NCBI GenBank assembly: GCA_964034945.1
Contig: OZ035963.1
Coordinates: forward strand, 37,764,361-37,828,360
Direction of reading: 5' to 3'
DNA length: 64,000 nt
Source: Chrysopilus asiliformis
Taxonomy: Eukaryota; Arthropoda; Insecta; Diptera; Rhagionidae
Below the pieces are notes generated by a model that was not told the origin of the DNA, searched no databases, and saw only the letters and a list, made by a program, of their open reading frames with translations. Shown one piece after another: positions 56,221 through 64,000 of this stretch. The position numbers were made by a program, and so were the translations under genes. Each line of letters begins with the position of its first letter. The stretch's first letter is position 1.

Positions 56221-57012
56221 ATAAAAAACAAAATGGAGGACTACAGACGCCATTTTTTCAAAATCAAACAAACATTGTGTGAGGTTTTAAATGAAAAATT
56301 GAGAAAATTGCGACAAAGAACTAAAAAACAAGCTTTCAAAGAACCCTTTGGTTCCACCATACGGGTATAAAAAGGTAAACAAACAGCGAACAAGAATCTA
56401 ATGACGACAAATGAATGAAAACTTTTTGTGGAGTACTATTTCATAATAAAATTTCTTCCGATTGCATATCGTAATTTTAGTTGCAACTAAAAATTTTCGA
56501 GAATATCGAATCTAAAATTGGAATAGATTTTAATGGGCATTGAAATTATTTTGTTTTTAACGAAAAATTTGTTTAATTTTATTTTTCGGTTAATTTTTTC
56601 CCCTGATTTAATTGTGATAACAATATAATTGTGCTGTCTCAAAAATGTCTCCAATGTAATTTTTATGCAATTTATTTTAATTTTTAGTCTGAAAGAAAAC
56701 ATTTAATCTTCTCAGTGAATTGCATTAAATTAAATGTGAATGGGAAATATGGCGGGTGAAGGTATGACGCCCTCAAAGAGGCTTCAGCTGATTTTCAGGC
56801 CCTGTAAGGCGTGAAGTTCTAATGGGGGGACGTGAATACCGCCAATTACGTCTAATATCGCGTCTAGTGGAATTCAATTCAAATTTGTCAGGGCATCAAA
56901 ATATTTTTTCGGAGAACAATTTTTAGTTATCAGTTTTAGTGAAACAAAAGAATTTTCCAAGCCTCGAAATGAAAGTATAAATATCACTTACTTAATAAAT
57001 AGGTTATAGTTA
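56221..57012. other. AT-rich intergenic DNA
   Basis: ggttccaccatacgggtata at 56350 resembles the block that precedes DINE-like copies at 22900 and 63580. No gene is seen. Confidence 0.4.
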
Positions 57013-57580
57013 TATAAAGAGTCTTTCAACAAGGACATAACAATTTTGTATTTAAATAAAACACAGAAAAATTGAGATATCGGGCTGAAATTTATTCCAG
57101 GTGTAGTGGACATGTTACATTTAAGTATGAAATTCGATGTCGTTCATATGGCCACCGCGAGCACGTTTGCTGATTGATTCTTTGAAGCCAATTTTCCACC
57201 ACTCTTCCACACATATCGGCCGGAACGTTGGCAATTTCGCGTTTGATATTGTTCCTGAGCTCCTCTAACGTTGTTGGCTTGTTGGCATAAACCAACGATT
57301 TAACATAACCCCATAAAAAGAAATCCAACGGCGTTAAATCGCACGAGCGAGGTTGCCATTCGACGGACCATTTCTCGAGATTACACGATTGCGACCACCG
57401 ACTCAGAATTTCGGTAGTAAGTTTTAATAATTTCCAAACGTTGCTCGTTTGTGAACTTCACCATGATAAAAATGTAAACCTTGACTGACGTTTTAGCATT
57501 GTCAGATCATAAAAAAAGTTTTAGAGTGCGTTTTTATTAAAATACAAAATTGTTATGTCCTTATTGAAAGACCCTTTATA
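57013..57580 (-). pseudogene. Mariner-like transposon, internally deleted, TIRs present
   Basis: TIRs of about 38 bp (TATAAAG(A/G)GTCTTTCAA then aaggacataacaattttgta) lie at both ends with two mismatches. On the minus strand the first exon-like piece starts at 57464 with MVKFTNEQRLEIIKTYYRNS and stops after 27 codons. The C-terminal piece (57376-57092) reads WQPRSCDLTPLDFFLWGYV and continues with a NKPTTLEELRNNIKREI block. About two thirds of the transposase, including the first two catalytic Asp residues, is missing, so the copy is a deletion derivative. Confidence 0.88.
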
Positions 57581-57855
57581 AATAAATAAATTAAAACCTC
57601 GTAATTTAATTCTGAGAGTATTTAGGTACTTGGTTCGGTATACAGAAGTGAAACGCAGCGGATTCAAGAATACAAATTGCGTTCAATCGAAGGGAAATCA
57701 AACAAACTTAATGTTACTTCGGATTCCAGAATAGGCATGTATTATAAGTATATAAAAACAGCAAATCAAATACTTCACTCCGCAATTAACGCGATGATTA
57801 TTAGCTTCAATGGTGTACTGGGCTGGAAGCACGTAAGGTGGGTGACAATCATATA
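57581..57855. other. Short spacer between two mariner-type elements
   Basis: No feature is seen. Confidence 0.5.
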
Positions 57856-59148
57856 ACACATGGATCAATAAGTCCCGAGACTAACAATGAAAACAACATT
57901 TTTTTTGCCAAATTTTTTTTTATTCATCAATATAATCACCTTTTAGGGTGATACAATCGTTCCAACGCTTTTCCAATTTTTCAATACCATGTTTATAAAA
58001 AAAATTATCTTTCGCTTCAAAATAAGCTTCAGTTTCAGCGATGACCTCCTCATTTGAGCCAAATCTTTTTCCCTGGAGCATTTTTTTAAGATCAGCAAAG
58101 AGCCAGTAGTCACTGGGGGCTAAATCTGGCGAGTATGGGGGGTGGGGAAGCAGATGAAAGCCCAATTCGTTCAATTTTGCCATTGTTTTCATCGACTTGT
58201 GGCAGGGTGCATTGTCTTGGTGAAAAAGGATTTTTTTTCTCTGCATGTGCGGTCGTTTTTTTGCGATTTCCTCCTTCAAACGCACCAGCAAGTCAATATA
58301 ATAATCACTGTTGATCGATTTACCTTTTTCGAGGTAGTCAATGAAAATCACGCCATGCGTATCCCAAAAAACTGACGCCATGACTTTGCCAGCTGACTGC
58401 TGCGTTTTCGGACGCTTCGGACGGCTTTCGCCAGCTGTGCGCCACTCAGATGACTGCCGCTTCGACTCTGGAGTGTAGTGATGTATCCATGTTTCGTCCA
58501 TGGACACGTAACGACGCAAGAAATCTTTTTTATTGCGAGTAAATAGCGATAAACAGCTTTCTGAATCATCGACTCGTTGCTGTTTTTGTTCCATCGAAAG
58601 CAATCGCGGCACCCACTTGGAAAAAACCTTTTTCATGCTCAATTTTTCATGAAGGATAGTAAATGCACTTCCATATGATATCTGTGTTATCTCAGCAATC
58701 TCACGGAGCTTCACTTTACGATCTTTCATTATAATTTTTGTCACTTCACTCACATTTTCCGGTGTAACGGCTTCCACAGGTCTACCCGAGCGTTCCGCGT
58801 CATTTGTGTCGGTACGACCACGTTTAAACTCGGCAAACCACCGACAAATCGTTGCTTTTGATGGACAAGAGTCCGGGTAACATTTTTCAATCCATTGTTT
58901 CGCTTGCACGGTGTTTTTACCCATTAAAAAACAATGTTTTATCAGAACACGAAACTCGGTTTTTTCCATTTTTTAAACAAACTACAAAACGACTTTACTC
59001 CAACCTCGATAACTCAGCTGTTTCTGGTCCGATCGACTTAAAATTTTGACACGTTTCAAGCAAAGGTTAGTACTCTAGAAAGACGTGGTTACTGGTTTAC
59101 TACGAGCGTCATCTCTGGGTTAGTCTCGGGACTTATTGATCCATGTGT
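57856..59148 (-). mobile_element. Intact mariner transposon (irritans type), 1293 bp
   Basis: Perfect 30-bp TIRs at 57856-57885 and 59119-59148 (outer bases ACACATGGATCAATAAGTCC) are each flanked by TA (57854-55 and 59149-50). The element holds a single complete transposase ORF. Size and structure fit a full-length mariner. Nothing suggests decay. Confidence 0.97.
57920..58969 (-). CDS. Mariner transposase, full length, 349 aa
   Basis: The protein cuts and pastes its own element at TA sites. The N-terminal helix-turn-helix DNA-binding region covers about residues 1-110, including the mariner motif WVPRLL at 119-124. The catalytic triad is D158 (MDETW), D252 ([11 protein letters not shown]) and D287 (in YSPDLAPSDYWLF), with 34 residues between the last two, the DD34D spacing. 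Length and motifs match the irritans subfamily, which includes Himar1 (348 aa). The start at 58969 lies 150 bp inside the TIR and gives the usual MEK start; the stop is 35 bp inside the other TIR. No stop or frameshift is seen, so the enzyme may be active. Mariners of this type move horizontally among animals (family knowledge). Confidence 0.97.
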   Translation of the reverse strand: MEKTEFRVLIKHCFLMGKNTVQAKQWIEKCYPDSCPSKATICRWFAEFKRGRTDTNDAERSGRPVEAVTPENVSEVTKIIMKDRKVKLREIAEITQISYGSAFTILHEKLSMKKVFSKWVPRLLSMEQKQQRVDDSESCLSLFTRNKKDFLRRYVSMDETWIHHYTPESKRQSSEWRTAGESRPKRPKTQQSAGKVMASVFWDTHGVIFIDYLEKGKSINSDYYIDLLVRLKEEIAKKRPHMQRKKILFHQDNAPCHKSMKTMAKLNELGFHLLPHPPYSPDLAPSDYWLFADLKKMLQGKRFGSNEEVIAETEAYFEAKDNFFYKHGIEKLEKRWNDCITLKGDYIDE

Positions 59149-59150
59149 TA

Positions 59151-59734
59151 AATTATCACCCGAAAGTAACATTTTTCAGTTGACACCTCTTTAGGTATGA
59201 CTTTTTGCGCTTTTAGATTTTATTTGTGTTTAATTCGATAATAAATCGTAAAATTCGTTATTTTATTAAGTCAAAAATTTTGAAAATCAGACAGATAAAA
59301 TCTTCAAGTGATCCACCAGAGACGACTTCATAAAGGCAGAAATACATTAACAGCAAAATGTAGAGACTGCATTGATTTTCAAATTCAAATTCTTTTTATT
59401 GCAACAAGGAAGAATACAATATGTTAAGAATATATATAACTTTTTACTATTAAATTTTAAGACAAACCGTGCCTGCATTGAAAAATGTTCCTTTTCAATA
59501 CTAGTGTTTCGATTTTCAGTTATGCATGCAGCTGTCTGCCTTAACTCTTATAAATTTATCAGGGTGGTTTTTAAACATAATCTTATAATTCTTAAGTATA
59601 TTTTTGCTATGCAATCTATGCCAACATTTGGTATACAATAGTATAGGGGGGTACGGAAAAAGTCTAGGGGGTACTCACGCGAAAAAGATAGGGAAACACT
59701 GTTCTATATGACATATCATATAAGAGTATATTAA
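59151..59734. other. AT-rich intergenic DNA
   Basis: An 89-codon ORF at 59372-59641 is unrecognised and AT-driven. Confidence 0.45.
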
Positions 59735-60330
59735 ATTTAGTATACCGTTTGTAACGCATCGAACCAATAGTCGGACACAAAAATGAGCTACACCAGAGTG
59801 TTTGGGATGAAAAAATATTTTGATCTCCGACTGTCTGACTGTCTGTCTGACTGTCTGTCTGACTGTCTGTCTGACTGTCTGTCTGACTGTCTGTCTGACT
59901 GTCTGTCTGACTGTCTGTCTGACTGTCTGTCTGACTGTCTGTCTGACTGTCTGTCTGACTGTCTGTCTGACTGTCTGTCTGACTGTCTGTCTGACTGTCT
60001 GTCTGACTGTCTGCCTGACTGTCTGTCTGACTGTCTGTCTGACTGTCTGTCTGACTGTCTGTCAGACTGTCTGTCTGTCTGACTGTCTGTCTAACTGTCT
60101 GTCTGACTGTCTGTCTGACTGTCTGACTGTCTGTCTGACTGTCTGACTGTCTGACTGTCTGTCTGTCTGTCTGACTGTCTGTCTGTTCGTCTGTCTGTCC
60201 GTGAACACCATAACTTTCGAAAAGATTGAACTATGGGGACTTGAATTTTTGTATAGTTGCGTTTGTCGGAAATGGCAAGGCTAAGTTCTTGAACGGGCAA
60301 AATCAGGCCATATCTTCTCCCCTCCCCTAT
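59735..60330 (+). repeat. mini-me/DINE-1-like element with long satellite
   Basis: It begins taccgtttgtaacgcatcga and acaccagagtgtttgggatg, then the array, then gtgaacaccataactttcga and gcaaggctaagttcttgaac. The order is that of 22897-23215, from a diverged subfamily. Confidence 0.75.
59829..60200 (+). repeat. 12-bp satellite (CTGACTGTCTGT)n, decaying to mixed GTCT repeats
   Basis: About 19-20 regular 12-bp units (59829-60062) with one ctgcctgac variant near 60011, then irregular mixtures of ctgt, ctga and ctaa to 60200. Open frames across it encode only Leu-Ser-Asp-Cys or Leu-Thr-Val-Cys repeats and are not genes. Confidence 0.95.
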
Positions 60331-61265
60331 ACAAACGAACCAGTTTTTTACAATTTTCTTGAAAATAGTGTTTAGAATATGATTTTACATAATCCAATCG
60401 AACCCTTCCTTGCCCCTCCCAACGTTAGATAGATAGATTTTTTTGAGTAAAAAATTTGTCTGTTCTCATATAGAGTATTTGACTATTGGCTCCTGGCAAT
60501 ATTAGCTTTTCTTATGTATCTAATTTTTTTTAGAATTTACTATTGTATTTTTAGGCTGAAAATTTGTTTTTTATTATGATGAAATTATTAACGTGAGTGT
60601 ATTTGTATTTTATAACCACTGAAACGTGTTGGAAGCTAACGAACAGAAGTCAGATATTCTATTAAAATCTGTTAATCCCTACAATTGTCACATGACTTTT
60701 CAAACGCAGATTTAGAGGAAAATACTTGAGTCAAAGGGAAATTGATTTGTTCTTACAAAATTTTCTTTGCTTAAACACCCTTGCTGGCTGGTTTTTGATT
60801 TTAGGGTGTTATCAATTAAATGTGAGTCATGCGTTCCAAAGCCGCGCTATCAAAATAATACAAAAACGCTTCCCCATTTCTTTCGTTACACGAACAGAAG
60901 ATCTAGAAAACAGGACTTCTTGAAACATAAAGGGAAGCATCTCCCTCTTAGAAATAAATCGATTGAGTACATCACACCAACACAAATACATGTCCCTTTC
61001 TCTTTTAATTTTTCCTTTTAACTGAATTTCTCTACTCTCATCGGATCGATTACTTCTGCCTTTGATTGTTCGGAGACGTTGTCGTTAGCAGTGTCGAGGT
61101 TTTCATCGGAAAAAAAATCCCCCATTTCGAATATCGACTAAAAGATATTTCTAAAAAAAAGGATTTTTTATTCTTTTAATCAATGAATAACTGAGAAATC
61201 ATTTTTGCAAAATGTCAATTATATAATGTAAGGACAACATATTAGGGTTAGAAAAAAATAAAAAT
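60331..61265. other. AT-rich intergenic DNA
   Basis: Short ORFs at 60726-61021 are unrecognised. No repeat match was found. Confidence 0.4.
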
Positions 61266-61470
61266 ATTTGATGTGAATAGCACATGGCGCTTTTTACACT
61301 AACAATATTCACACCAAAACTCTGCTCAATTTACAGTAAAACAACCTTGTCGCGTTGTTAGCCTAAGACGACCTCCCAATATTTTGTCAGCTTACAAAAA
61401 TGTGTCAAAAAAATTCAAATCGAAATCAACGGTAAATGACATCGAAATCAAAACCTGGCAAAAACAGATT
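61266..61470 (+). repeat. DINE-like module (cctaagacg.cctcccaata)
   Basis: gtgaatagcacatgg and cgttgttagcctaagacgac match the module at 11985-12145 and the piece at 53580. Confidence 0.6.
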
Positions 61471-62143
61471 TTCCCATATTAATAAGAAAAGCTTCGCATA
61501 AATTCAAAAAGAAAATTCGAAAATTGGCTTGAATAAAAGTGTATTAAAATTTCAAGAAAATGTAGGGGTTCAAATGAAGTGGTTCTTGTCTTTGAATTAA
61601 AGTTATCTGTCCAATGTCTAATCAAATAAAAATGTAAGTAAATCTGAATTATTTTGAAAGACTTTAAGCAAAAACATTCATTTTCATTTACAACTACGAA
61701 TGTATTTTATTGTATTTAAATATTTATATGACATTCTATCAAAGATTTGGATGTTTCATTATCAGAAATATCACACATTTAAGTGGACTCGTCCTTCTAG
61801 ACAGAAAAAAACTTTATACAACGAAATTCTCTTTATAACGAAGTAATTTTTGCTCTCCATATAATAAAATTTCTCAAAGCAATGAATTTGACTGAATTGA
61901 TTTTTCAAAATGTCTGAGGAATCATTTATCTTTTTGTATTTTGTCCAAAAAGTTCATGAAAGAAGCAGGGATGAAAACGACAATAAAATCGTAACGTTAT
62001 ATTTTGTTATGTAACTAAATTCAAATTATGTTTCGTTACGTTTTCTTCGTTTTGTAACGTTAAAAAAATTCATTTTTTTGCGTTTATCGATATATGGTGT
62101 AAGGAAACCAATAATCGAAAAGAAGTTCAAGTCAGTAAATATG
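61471..62143. other. AT-rich intergenic DNA
   Basis: No gene is seen. Confidence 0.45.
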
Positions 62144-62568
62144 CATGTAAAGGGTGTTTTTTTTAGACGTGTGGTTTTCAATCTGGCACTACTTTTTTCG
62201 GCGTTGGTCTTTTTGACAGTTGTCACTTGATTTATGCTCAGTTTGGTTTGCCATTTCGTCAAACGACCATCAAGCGCGTCGCACGTTCGGTGAATGGGCC
62301 CAAAACGAGATGGCCACCGATCCCGATTTTCACAAGAAAATTTTATTCAGCGATGAAGCTCACTTTTGGTTGAATGGGTACGTCAATAAGCAAAATTGCC
62401 GCATTTGGTAATCCACAAGCCATTCTTCAGACGCCGTTACATCCTCAAAAAGTCACTGTTTGGTGTGCTCTATGGGCAGAGGGAATCATTGGTCCATATT
62501 TCTTCAAAAATGAAGCCACTTGCCCGAAATCATTTTTAAAACATAATGGCAAACCCTTATCTTTATAA
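62144..62568 (+). pseudogene. Mariner-like transposase fragment
   Basis: The left terminus aaagggtgttttttttagac is at 62148. A 5' region reads YAQFGLPFRQTT, then after a deletion the frame gives RTFGEWAQNEMATDPDFHKK and IFFSDEAHF-like LFSDEAHFWLNGYVNKQN (first catalytic Asp). A second frame follows with NPQAILQTPLHPQKVTVWCA and LWAEGIIGPYFF. The second and third catalytic regions are absent; the sequence stops near 62540. It is the same family as the fragment at 31615-32138. Confidence 0.85.
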
Positions 62569-62605
62569 TAAAGCTAAACTCTTGGCTATAACATTAAATT
62601 ATAGA

Positions 62606-62718
62606 CCTGTCCGACCTGTTGGGGGGAAATTTGGATGTGAAAACATCCGCAAAAATAATATAATTTTGTTGTTTTTTGCAGACTTTATAAGCCGAGAAAT
62701 TCCAATAGGATTCAATGC
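62606..62718 (+). repeat. Direct repeat, copy 1 (cgacctgttgggg family)
   Basis: gtccgacctgttggggggaa to gccgagaaattccaatagg is uninterrupted here. Copy 2 is at 63000-63198. Confidence 0.93.
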
Positions 62719-62884
62719 TAAAAGGTCGAGTATAAACCATGAATCAGAAATGGTTCAATGGTTAAACACTAAATAGTTTATTCGCTCTGGCTTGATGGAG
62801 CTATGTTGCCTTAAACCTTATAATTCGCACAAGGTTTGTGGCATCGGAGTATAAATACTCAAATCGAGTTTTACTTCACCAAAA

Positions 62885-62985
62885 TCCTGTAAGCCTGCGT
62901 GGAAGCTGGCAAAGCAGGCTCTGATGACGGTGAGCCAGGTTCCATACCAGAAACAGGCTCCATACCAGAAACAGGCTCCTGATGG
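62885..62985 (+). repeat. Short tandem duplication (ccataccagaaacaggct)
   Basis: ccataccagaaacaggctc occurs twice back to back (about 62941-62980), inside a locally GC-richer stretch between the two direct repeats. Confidence 0.9.
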
Positions 62986-62999
62986 GTTTTCAGGGCAGA

Positions 63000-63198
63000 C
63001 ATGTCCGACCTGTTGGGGGGAAATTTGGATGTGAAAACATCCGCAAAAATAATATAATTTTGTTGTTTTTCATTTATTTATTTATTTATCAACAGGTTAC
63101 AATGTAAGGGTGCAAAATTTTATTTAGCCCAGGGCGCTCAAACTTTTTTTTTGCAAGGTTTTTTGCAGACCTTATAAGCCGAGAAATTCCAATAGTAT
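63000..63198 (+). repeat. Direct repeat, copy 2, split by a LINE tail
   Basis: Identical or nearly so to 62606-62718 except for an 88-bp insertion at 63071-63158. Confidence 0.93.
63071..63158 (-). mobile_element. 5'-truncated non-LTR retrotransposon tail, 88 bp
   Basis: On the minus strand it contains GAGCGCCCTGGGCTAAATAA, then CATTGTAACCTGTTG, and ends with (ATAA)n, a typical 3' end of insect LINEs. It lies between T runs (63066-70 and 63159-64) that are a single TTTTTT in copy 1, consistent with a poly-T target duplication. Confidence 0.75.
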
Positions 63199-63495
63199 TT
63201 TTACTTATATAAAGTATAAAAAAGTATTATTGTGTTCTTAAAAAATTTCGAAAAAATATTTCCCGAGCACTCCTGAGTGGATTGGAGCTGTGTAGAGTCA
63301 TCTTATTAAAAATTTCCTACTTTTTTGTCTTTTACTAGAACTCGAGATCTAAAAATACAGGTTTAAAAGAATTAAAGATATAAGAATTCTCTACATTTTT
63401 GATTTGAACGCAAATCGATATCTGTGTAAATTGTGACCAAACTTAGATTTTGTATAAGAAACTCATGTGCCGTTCACATTTTTTTATAGTGTCAG

Positions 63496-63542
63496 CCAGA
63501 GCTTAGGGGATACCTTTTAATGCCGAAGCACAACTCAGGATG
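63496..63542 (+). repeat. Dispersed 50-bp module (agcttagggga family)
   Basis: Third copy of the module at 18974-19025 and 55072-55118. The 63240-63490 stretch before it holds pieces of the DINE-like family (tcctgagtggattggag is the inverse of 13351-13367). Confidence 0.8.
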
Positions 63543-63574
63543 ATTCATGAAAATTTTCGATCAGATATTTTTAA

Positions 63575-63840
63575 ATCCGTATGGTGAAACCAAAGGGTAT
63601 ATTAAATTTGCCTTACCGTTTGTAACGCCAAGAACCCGTATTCACACACAAAAATGAATCACACCAGTGTGTTTAGAATGATAAAAATAATTAATTTTTG
63701 CATGTCCGTCCGTCCTTCTGTCCGTCCGTCCGTCTGTGGCGCGGATTGCGGGCGCATGGATTGAGCTAGAGACTTGAAATTTTACGCAGATTTGTTTTGC
63801 GTAATGCAAGGCTAAGTTCGTTAATTTACCCATGGACCAT
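63575..63840 (+). repeat. mini-me/DINE-1-like element with (GTCC/GTCT)n
   Basis: Same block order as 22897-23215: taccgtttgtaacgccaaga, accagtgtgtttagaatgat, a short gtccgtccgtc tract, ggattgagctagagacttga and gcaaggctaagttcgttaat. The two copies are closely similar. Confidence 0.8.
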
Positions 63841-64000
63841 TAGAACGAAAACGTTTTTTGCGAATATCTCAAAAACAGTGCATCTTATCAAAAAAGTGCA
63901 AGAACAAAAGTTAGTATATGATTCTGATTCTTTTAGAGGGTTATCATCCCGTTTTCTTTTATCCAGATATTCTCCTCCATTAACGGCGTCCGGTACAAAA
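63841..64000. other. Window end, DINE-like 3' continuation
   Basis: cgaatatctcaaaaacagtg and similar wording typical of the tail of these modules. No gene is seen. Confidence 0.35.

Noticed and set aside
57092..57328. 78-codon ORF as a separate gene
   Set aside because: It is the C-terminal piece of the deleted mariner-like transposase at 57013-57580.
59783..60146. 99- and 108-codon open frames
   Set aside because: They are translations of the 12-bp satellite and its degenerate tail.

Overview
This is an AT-rich, repeat-dominated piece of an animal nuclear genome, most likely an insect and probably a fly. The evidence is an apparently intact Ty3/gypsy retrotransposon resembling the Osvaldo/Ulysses group, an intact irritans-type mariner, several degraded Tc1/mariner relatives, (GTCY)n arrays embedded in mini-me/DINE-1-like modules, and many TIR-bearing MITEs. 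I see no convincing host protein gene, tRNA gene, rRNA gene or CRISPR array. The only non-mobile candidate is a locally GC-richer island at about 46.1-47.6 kb with a 53-codon, signal-peptide-like ORF.

Region 1-10,084 is one LTR retrotransposon read on the minus strand. It has a 5' LTR of about 3.2 kb (6891-10084), a tRNA-Lys-type primer binding site (6873-6886), a leader with three 46-48 bp repeats, gag (5952-4066) and pol (4141-737). Gag and pol overlap by 76 bp with a canonical -1 slippery heptamer. The first 539 bp of the 3' LTR (539-1) are in the window and the rest lies beyond its left edge. These 539 bp are identical to 9546-10084, so the insertion is very recent. The most unusual feature is on the opposite strand: a series of splice donors and acceptors in the LTR links short open exons into a predicted antisense protein of about 158 residues. 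Its last exon crosses the LTR edge and stops 65 bp from the convergent pol stop codon.

Region 10-24 kb is a nest of DNA transposons. A 2.68 kb non-autonomous hAT element with a perfect 8-bp target duplication carries an almost uniform 8-bp satellite (588 bp). A pair of 272-bp MITEs lies in opposite orientation beside it. At 19-21 kb there is a TA-flanked element inside a hAT-like element inside a foldback element.

Region 24-46 kb holds tandemly duplicated DNA with a MITE insertion and its empty site, mariner/Tc1 transposase remnants (31.6, 37-38, 40 kb), a deleted DD37E element with perfect TIRs (41.7-42.7 kb), and several small MITEs.

Region 46-64 kb holds the GC-richer island, a piggyBac-type TTAA element, an intact mariner (57,856-59,148) with perfect 30-bp TIRs and a full 349-codon transposase, an internally deleted relative next to it, a 12-bp satellite inside a DINE-like module, and an 88-bp truncated LINE tail inserted into one of two direct repeats.

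Boundaries of MITEs and dispersed repeats were read by eye from inverted or direct matches and may be off by a few bases.
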